Of a stretch of 64,000 bases of DNA, positions 57,770-64,000 are shown piece by piece. This DNA comes from Carya illinoinensis (lineage: Eukaryota > Streptophyta > Magnoliopsida > Fagales > Juglandaceae). Position numbers and translations under genes: made by a program. The stretch's first letter is position 1. Each line of letters opens with the position of its first letter. Under the pieces are notes generated by a model. The model was given only the letters and a program-made list of their open reading frames with translations, ran no database searches and had not been told where the DNA came from. The stretch is from NCBI RefSeq assembly GCF_018687715.1, contig NC_056752.1, positions 4,278,001 to 4,342,000 of the forward strand. The letters run 5' to 3'.

Positions 57770-60120
57770 CGTTATCAGCACGAGAGTTCTGACGATCTTG
57801 AAGCTAATAGTCCTCTACTTCAAGTTCAGATGATACTGAAGATAGTAATCTTCTATTTCAAGTAAGTTTTTCAATATATCATTTGAAATCTTTAAAGTAA
57901 ATATTGGTGAATTAAAATTTTCATAATTTACATATCAATTATATATGTGAATAATTTTATTCACATAGTTTAGATACAAGTTTTATTTATTCTTTTTGTA
58001 CTTGTTATGAATTATTGATGATATAATTTATCTTAGAATGGAAATGGAGCATCCCTGAAGGATCGCTCTAAATCAATAATTTTATTGAGTACCTCATAAT
58101 TTAAATGAGTGATACGTGTACCAAAAACTCATTATGATTTATGTACCTGAAGTTGCATAATTGAAATTGTAAAAAGAATATATATTTAAATGAACGTCTC
58201 GAATATGTTCCTGAAGTAGCAATATCGAGTATGCTTCTGCAATATGAAATGCAAACGTTCAGAATATATTCTAAATTTAAATCTGGTTTTTCAGAAACTG
58301 GGCAAAATAATGAGTTTTTGATAAGAATCATTAATCACGTCTTACTAGATCTACATCATTCCCTGAAATGAATGATAATGAATTTATATCATTCTATTCC
58401 CTGAAGTGAAAAGAATGATGCGTTTAATAAACTAAGAGATTGGACGTGATAATGAATATTTTTTCGAGTCAGAAGCTCGTATTGGAAAAGCTATAAGCTT
58501 TCTCTTTGAGATGATATTATACAATTATTGAATCAAATATTATGATGCATCAAAAAGTGATATGATTCAAAATATTTGTATCATTTATGGTTATCTTGAT
58601 CATCGAAAATCAATTATGATAAGTCGAATGATTTTCATATGGACTTCCATAAAAGAACCAGAAGATTCTTTTACTATAAAGTCTTACCACCAGAAGTGGA
58701 AATAAAAATTTGCTTGAAACAAATAAGATGAAATTATTCGACATTATCTTGATTATCATATGTGAACCAGAAGTTCAGATGATAATTAAATTTTGGATGC
58801 AATAAGATAAAAATGTCTCATATTCTAGCTGCTAAAATCCCAGCGAGGATTGAAGTCCCTGTAGGACAATTAAGAAATTCATCAGTCTAAAAACATGTAT
58901 AAAGGCATGTGAGACTTATCGATACAAAAGATAGAGTATCTCAAAAGAGAAAGGCACAAATAATTTGGTGCTCCTGAAGAGGCCATACCCACAAAACAAG
59001 CAATAAAGTCCATCCAAATTCTCTATATAAAATTCTCCTATATAAACTCTTGAAGAGTGTCTCCTGAAGAGGTTTTTCATGAAAATGTCTTCCCTTGAAG
59101 AGGGACAGGTACCTGAAAATAACGAGATCTCGTTACATTTCATGAATAATGGAGAAATTATGAATAGAAATAAAATCGTTGTCAACAACGTATTTCCATA
59201 TGAGATGGCAATTGACATTACCAGAAGTAATGATGAAAGTGAATCAAGAATCGTCGAAGAATACGACGTAAAATATTGGCCAAATTTGAAAGAAACAATT
59301 CCTGCAGAATTGATTCACTAGTAAAATATGATGCATCGGGACTTATAGTCCAAACACCTAAAGAGGTGATGCTTGTTGAATGTCAGTGGGTATTTATAGA
59401 AAGGAAATAAAAATGTGATATATAAATCACGAGTCAGTTTCTCAATTCCTGCAGAATTGATATGCAGAATTGATATCACTAAGTAAAATGTGATAAATAT
59501 TGACTTGAAGTCCAAATACCTAAAGAGGTGATTTTTGTTAAATATCAGTGGATATTTATATACATGATATAAAAAGCCTGAACCTTTTAATATGAAAATG
59601 TGATATAGAGATCACAAGTTAGTTTCTCGAAGAAACAATATTGATATGTTTTTAAAATGGTTGAAATCATATTGAGATTTTTATTAGCTTGAAAGTTACC
59701 GAGAGTTTGGATATGCATGATTAACTGCATATTTATATGGATCATTGGATCATGATATATATATATATATATATGAAAATCCCTGAAGGATAGAAAATGT
59801 CTGAAACTTCTAATATGAATACATCTGGAAATATGTATTCTATCAAGTTTCAAAGATCCTTATATGATCTAAAGCAATCCAAACGCAAATGAAAACAAGC
59901 TATTATTGCAGTTTATATATATGATTTAAATGTCATTGAAATTCCAGAAGAGCTCATAAAAAATGCACATATTTGAAATATAAATCTGAAACCCTTGCGG
60001 CTTCAAGGGGAAGATGGATGATGTTATTAGTCATGAAATGCCATCTTTTAATACAATTAGTACTTCAGATTCATATTATGGGTTTGATATGAAATGTGCA
60101 TTATTAAAGAAGAAATAAAG
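57770..60120 (+). pseudogene. Copia-C interior, decayed pol
   Basis: Most frames are closed. Recognisable pieces lie at 59079-59321 (NEISLHFMNNGEIMNRNKIV then VNNVFPYEMAIDI and EEYDVKYWPNLKETIPAEL), the linker region before the Copia reverse transcriptase in this lineage. Around 59898-59960, IYDLNVIEIPEELIK corresponds to the catalytic YVDDLNIIGT block (VDD decayed). A ~155-bp segment is duplicated (59298-59440 and 59452-59610). A (TA)n tract lies near 59754. Confidence 0.7.
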
Positions 60121-60178
60121 CACACAGAACATTTACCAAAAGATAGAAACACAAATATGAATATTTGTGAAATATTAT

Positions 60179-60184
60179 TTTATT
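60179..60184 (-). terminator. Poly(A) signal candidate of the antisense gene
   Basis: AATAAAATAATATTTC on the minus strand, starting 16 nt after the stop codon. It is an AT-rich region, so a chance match is possible. Confidence 0.4.
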
Positions 60185-60199
60185 ATCTTGAAACAAGAA

Positions 60200-60625
60200 T
60201 TACAGAAATTTAAGGCACTTTGCCTCATTCTTCAAATGCTCTTGTTCTTCAAGAATCTGCATGGCATCCCTATCTAAAGCGGTGGGCAATCGAAAAGAAG
60301 ATTTAAGCAAGGATTTTAAATTCCTATTCTCTTGCTTTATTGATTCTATCTTCATGTTGGACTCCAGAAGAAGTCGCTGAAGTATAGCAATATTCTCGTG
60401 GAGATCGTCAACTCCACAAGTTCTGGATTGCAGTCGCTGAGAAAATGCGACAATAGATGATGAGTATCGGGTACCGAGACTCACAAGCTCATAGATAGCT
60501 TCATTATCTGCCCTACGAGTCAGATCATTATATTGCATGATAGCACCTGTGGTAGAAGCAGGAACAGCTGATGAACGAGGTGCAGAGTATCTCATATATT
60601 GGCCATGAGAAGATCGCTGAGCCAT
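60200..60625 (-). CDS. Intact antisense ORF, 141 residues, coiled-coil protein of unknown function
   Basis: On the minus strand, ATG 60625 to TAA 60200 encodes 141 residues: MAQRSSHGQYMRYSAPRSSA, then VPASTTGAIMQYNDLTRRAD, a middle IYELVSLGTRYSSSIVAFSQ, and a charged C-terminal part with DDLHENIAILQRLLLESNMK and NRNLKSLLK and EEQEHLKNEAKCLKFL. The last ~65 residues have heptad-like spacing, suggesting a coiled coil. There is no signal peptide or membrane segment. A TATAAAAG box lies ~105 bp upstream (60733-60726) and an AATAAA signal 16 nt after the stop (60184-60179). No family was recognised. The neighbouring Copia polymerase on the other strand is full of stops while this frame is clean, which is why I call it a gene rather than a chance frame. 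It could also be a recent insert or a gene specific to this retrotransposon family. Confidence 0.65.
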   Translation of the reverse strand: MAQRSSHGQYMRYSAPRSSAVPASTTGAIMQYNDLTRRADNEAIYELVSLGTRYSSSIVAFSQRLQSRTCGVDDLHENIAILQRLLLESNMKIESIKQENRNLKSLLKSSFRLPTALDRDAMQILEEQEHLKNEAKCLKFL

Positions 60626-60725
60626 TGCAGAGTAAAAATGCAGAAAGAGATTGCAGAGTAAAAATGCAGTATGATTATAGAAAAGTGAAGAAGATGAGAT
60701 GTGAATGAAGATGAGCTAAATATCT

Positions 60726-60733
60726 CTTTTATA
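60726..60733 (-). promoter_or_regulatory. TATA box of the antisense gene
   Basis: TCTATAAAAGAGATA on the minus strand, about 100 bp upstream of ATG 60625. The sequence between them is CT-rich with a repeated CATTTTTACTCTGCA, as in plant 5' UTRs. Confidence 0.55.
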
Positions 60734-60802
60734 GAGAAAAATTATGATACAACATCTCTCGTGAAGCAAGAGAAAAGAGACGACATATAGCTTCATAGCT
60801 CT

Positions 60803-60893
60803 GCGGCGCCCGACAGCACGCCTGACAGCTGAGGCGCCTGACAGCAAGCCTGACAGCTGCAGCACCTAACAGCACGCCTGACACCTACAGAGG
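60803..60893. repeat. Three GC-rich tandem units upstream of the antisense gene
   Basis: Three units of 28-30 bp share the core GACAGCACGCCTGACAGCTG (first: GCGGCGCCCGACAGCACGCC; third: GCACCTAACAGCACGCCTGA). They lie about 75-165 bp upstream of the TATA box in a region otherwise AT-rich, so they are candidate promoter elements. Confidence 0.7.
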
Positions 60894-60959
60894 AGTTGAA
60901 AATCTACGATGCTTGTCTGATCTCAAAAGGCTGGCCACCGTTTTTATTAAAAATGAGGT

Positions 60960-61320
60960 TAGCGGTTTAATGTTGATGAATTCTCCACTAACTGTATTAT
61001 TTACAAGAACTCCAGAAGAGTACAACTCCAGAAGAGTAGTGATCAGCAGAAAGATCCAGTTGTGATTATTTTATCAACATGGATCAAGTCCACAGTTAGT
61101 TGGATGTACAAATGCGAGTTATCTTTCAGATACACACAAGAAGATCATTGCAATTCATGAGAAGAAAATTGAAATTGATATCAAGAAGGTACGGTCAAGT
61201 AAAAAATCTGGCAGATTTATTCACTAAAGCATTACCAACTGCAACATTTAAGAAGATTATGCAGAACATTGGAATGCGGAGGTTTGAAGACCTGTTATCA
61301 TGCACTTTTCAGGGGGAGTA
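60960..61320 (+). pseudogene. Copia-C RNase H C-terminus and polypurine tract
   Basis: Frames read LVGCTNASYLSDTHK (decayed start of RNase H), then KIEIDIKKVRSSKNLADLFT-like text and KALPTATFKKIMQNIGMRRF, EDLLSCTFQGE (61200-61320). The last block is the standard C-terminus of this Copia lineage. CAGGGGGAG at 61310-61318 is the polypurine tract. Confidence 0.8.
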
Positions 61321-61536
61321 ACGTCTTGAAGACTTATGCTGATTGTACTCTTTTTCCTTCGCTAAGGTTTTATCCCACTGGGTTTTCCTTCGCAAGGTTT
61401 TAATGAGGCAATCTTAAAGCATTTTACGGTACACATGAATATTGTACTCTTTTTCCTTCGCCATTGGTTTTTTCCCACAGGGTTTTTCCTTGGCAAGGTT
61501 TTAACGAGGCATATTCATTATATGTGGTCATCCAAA
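61321..61536 (+). repeat. Duplicated CTCTTTTTCCTTCGC segment before LTR3
   Basis: TTGTACTCTTTTTCCTTCGC ... GGGTTTTTCCTT/GCAAGGTTTTAA ... GAGGCA occurs at 61345-61410 and again at 61443-61510, a tandem of ~100 bp. This wording follows pol in related plant Copia elements. Confidence 0.7.
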
Positions 61537-61603
61537 GGAATTTCCTCTCTCGCTCTCTCTCAATCTCTTGAAATTCTCTTTTTATTTTCATTGATTTACA
61601 ACA
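61537..61603 (+). mobile_element. Copia-C LTR3 (3' end only)
   Basis: 65 bp (61539-61603) identical to the end of LTR1, ending TTTACAACA. The 5' part of the LTR is not recognisable here and seems deleted. Confidence 0.7.
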
Positions 61604-62679
61604 ATCTCAACATTATCATAAATAAATAAAAATTGAATAATCCGTTTGGGTGTTTGTCTATGAATATTGGGGGGGTCGGATTTGGTGAAAAGTCGTAGTC
61701 AGACAAGGGCACATTTACTACTGTTGTTTTTATTGTGTTCATGGTTCATGCTCCATAATAATTGATTATATGTGATATCGAAGAGAAAAAAAACATGTCA
61801 TGGTTTTTCTACCATAACCAAATCATGATATAACAGTGTTTTCTAACACAAGTTTAACATTAGAAGTAAATGACTATTATAATGATTTGGTATTGATATC
61901 AAGTTTTTCCTCAACACCTTTGACAATTGGAGTGCCAATTAAACAAATAAATTGATTCTTTAATCGATGGCGTGCGTAACGTTGTATAGTAGATTTTTGC
62001 TTAGAGAGAGAGAGAGAGAGTAGGAATTATTAGATAGTAGTCTTAAGACGATTCTAAAACTAGAAATCGAAATATGAAAATTGTAATTTTTGGTTACACT
62101 GTAAATGTTTTGGAATGAAGGAAAATGACCAATATATATATATATATAGAGTACTGATACGATAGAGTGTGCTTAGAAGAAAGGAGAATGAGTGTATATA
62201 TATATATAATACCAAGTACTGGTCCAAACATTGGCACACACATGGGTCAAGATTGTGGTGGGGTGGGTGGATCGGGATGAATATTGAGGGCTATGCAAAA
62301 TTGGCCAGAAACGAAAAAGTTGGAAGAAAAAAACCAAGGAGATAGCAAAAGAAAAGAAAGAGAATGACAGTGGGGGAGGAGGGCGACGTGAGGAGGGAGA
62401 TGACGAGGCCATAGACAGGGAGTCTCTGTGCATGCCACAATATCCTTGAATTGGACAAAAAGAATATGGATTTATATAGAAATATCAATCCACTAGGTGC
62501 ATGAAACAAAGGGAATCTACACTAGTTATAAGCCAAGGGACTGATATTAGGTTGAAAAGGAAGGAGGACCATCTCATATAATATATATATATATATATAG
62601 AGAGAGAGTTGCTACGCATCCGCAACTGTGCGGATGCACACTGCACACATTTTGTATTTTTTATTTTTTTTAATTTTTA

Positions 62680-63080
62680 GACTCCTCTCTCTCATCTACG
62701 TCTCTCTCTCCTCAAGATTTTCTCTCTCTTCGACCCCTCTCTCTCTCATCAAGTTTTTTCTCTCTCTTCGACCTCTCTCTCTCCTCAAGCTCTCTCTCTT
62801 CGACCTCTCTCTCTCTCCTGAAGATCTCTCTCATCAGCTCTCTCTCTCATCAAACTTTCTCTCTCAGCAAATCCCTCTCTCTCTATGCGACCTCTCTCTC
62901 TCCTCAAGCTCTCTCTCTCCTCAAGCTTTTTCTCTCTCCTCAAGCTCTCTCTCATCAGCTCTCTCATCAAACTTTCTCTCTCAGCAAATCCCTCTCTCTC
63001 TCTATGCGACCTCTCTCTCTCCTCAAGCTCTCTCTCTCATCAAGATTTTTCTCTCTCTTCGACCTCTCTCTCTCCTCATG
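62680..63080. repeat. Polypyrimidine minisatellite (CTCTCTC plus TCAAG/TCGACC words)
   Basis: Phrases such as CTCATCAAACTTTCTCTCTC plus AGCAAATCCCTCTCTCTC plus TATGCGACCTCTCTCTC occur twice about 130 bp apart (62846 and 62967), inside a CT-rich tract of 400 bp. All open frames here are repeat artefacts. Confidence 0.9.
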
Positions 63081-63574
63081 GTTTAGAGATGATAAGCACG
63101 ACGAGGACGAGGGGGAGAGGGGGAGAGTGCACTGCGACGATCGGGAGAGAGGGGGGATACGATCAGTAAAGAGGAGGCGACGAGCTCGAGCCCTAATTCT
63201 GTATCTAAAAGTTAAATGTAAAAATCCAAAGGGAGGAAATCGAAAAGCTAAGGAGATTTTCGTCATTAAGCCACTGTCACGTATGGTGTGCATGGGCTGA
63301 TCCCAAACAGGGGCTGCTCCCAATAATATTTTATATATATATTTGTATGTCACGTATATATCTAGCTTATAATCGACAATTGGATGTGATTTGTTAGGAA
63401 AATTTTAGATTATTCTTTACTAAATTATTATTTGAATAATGGGCATATATATATATATATGTGCGCGCGCGCATGTGTGTGTGTCTCATTAATTATTATG
63501 GGTTATAATTTATACAGATTATTCATAAAAGTATGTTATCCTTGAAGGTCATATGTTATTTAAAAAATATCAAA

Positions 63575-63706
63575 AATTCTATTTAGAGTCATTTTTGTGT
63601 ACTTTTATATCTACTCTATTGATGTGATTAACTGTGTATTAAAAAAATTAATATAATCAATCATATTAGTAAAATGTATAAAAAATACGTAAAACTGATT
63701 ATATAC
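63575..63706. repeat. MITE-like copy, family 'GTGACTGTACATAATATT'
   Basis: ATTTAGAGTCATTTTTGTGT, TTGATGTGATTAACTGTGT is mirrored by AATCAATCATATTAGTAAAA, TGTATAAAAAATACG, TAAAACTGATTATATAC. The arms pair in part. Related to 32840-32945 and 49725-49960. Confidence 0.6.
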
Positions 63707-64000
63707 AATATTACTCTTTGAATATATCTTCTAAGTTTATTAATTAAAGAGGTAGCAAGCCCATTAACAAATTAAATATGATGAGAATTATCCACAAGTA
63801 AACCTATTAAGTATCAACTATGGATGGCCTTTTGTATTTTTATTTTTTTTATAATTTCATATTTGCACAACCAAAAGCATAATTTTGGCTGACATCAGGA
63901 AACTTAAAGACTACGACACTAAATAAAACTACATGAGTTGGGCATGGAAAAATGTTTGAATTCAGATTAATTTGATGGAAAAGTTGGAAGTCAGACAAGG

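Larger units (their letters stand above)
56622..61603 (+). mobile_element. Copia-C locus: three LTR copies, AKR cargo and antisense mini-gene
   Basis: LTR1 (56622-56815) and LTR2 (57412-57769) start TGACCAC, share CCCTTTGTACGCCTATATAT and end with ACA. Both are followed by CGTTATCAGCACGA, a primer-binding site used by one group of plant Copia elements. LTR3 is recognisable at 61537-61603. The last 65 bp of LTR1 (56751-56815) and LTR3 (61539-61603) are identical, whereas LTR2 differs there. So LTR1 and LTR3 may be the true pair, with LTR2 from recombination or a second element. The polymerase is decayed, with RNase H ending FEDLLSCTFQGE at 61318. Confidence 0.75.
61604..64000. other. No supported gene; low-complexity sequence
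   Basis: (GA)n at 62001-62018, (TA)n at about 62134 and 62198, and a minus-strand frame 62438-62247 with no recognised features. A hairpin CATCCGCAACTGTGCGGATG lies at 62617-62636, a polypyrimidine tract at 62680-63080 and a MITE at 63575-63706. The phrase GTCAGACAAGG occurs at 61700 and at the window end. Confidence 0.5.

Noticed and set aside
62173..62438. Minus-strand frame with a hydrophobic segment resembling a signal peptide (possible small secreted peptide)
   Set aside because: No conserved peptide motif such as a CLE box in any frame, and it ends in a (TA)n tract.
62628..63353. Ser/Leu-rich and Arg/Glu-rich frames
   Set aside because: Translations of the CTCTCTC tract on the two strands.
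61697..64000. GTCAGACAAGG at 61700 and at the window end as possible LTR ends
   Set aside because: The match is only about 11 bp and the flanks do not align.
1..64000. CRISPR arrays, bacterial operons, rRNA or tRNA genes
   Set aside because: The window is plant nuclear DNA; the tandem arrays lack spacer structure and no tRNA or rRNA sequence was recognised by eye.

Overview
This window is nuclear DNA of a woody eudicot. The host genes have plant-type GT-AG introns, the proteins are plant and chloroplast families, and most of the sequence is plant retrotransposon debris in an AT-rich background. A Fagales-type tree is my guess from the general look of the repeats, not a demonstrated fact. All calls come from reading translations and repeats by eye; no database search was run.

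Layout: 1-35 kb is almost entirely nested transposable elements. A LINE remnant (3.3-4.7 kb) is followed by two Copia elements whose 5' LTRs stand head to head (5.4-6.05 kb). The right-hand one (Copia-A, 5.8-18.3 kb) is decayed. Its 3' LTR is split by a Ty3/gypsy-type non-autonomous element (G1, 11.55-18.02 kb), which itself carries a ~2.8 kb insertion that looks like a very long solo LTR. Next to it lies Copia-B (18.36-30.57 kb), whose leader is interrupted by an 8.3 kb Tat-like element (G2, 19.38-27.73 kb). G2 has sense gag and protease remnants, no polymerase, and an antisense ORF region. From 30.6 to 34 kb there is a small secreted cysteine-rich peptide gene and a broken paralogue of it.

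The host gene core is at 35.7-56.3 kb: HCF164 (thylakoid thioredoxin-like protein, minus), a small plastid protein with heptad repeats (minus), a NASP/SHNi-TPR histone chaperone (plus) and an NPH3/BTB protein (plus). I recall HCF164 and NASP as the neighbours At4g37200 and At4g37210 in Arabidopsis, so this looks like conserved microsynteny. LINE, MITE and Helitron insertions sit between and inside these genes, with a frameshifted copy of a small Cys/Trp-rich protein gene downstream of NASP.

From 56.6 to 61.6 kb is a Copia-type locus (Copia-C) with three LTR copies. It carries two unusual cargoes: a captured first exon of an aldo-keto reductase gene, and an intact 141-codon antisense ORF with its own TATA box, GC-rich upstream repeats and poly(A) signal. 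This antisense mini-gene, intact inside an otherwise decayed element, is my best candidate for something undescribed. The last 2.4 kb holds no gene I can support, only microsatellites, a long polypyrimidine tract and a MITE.
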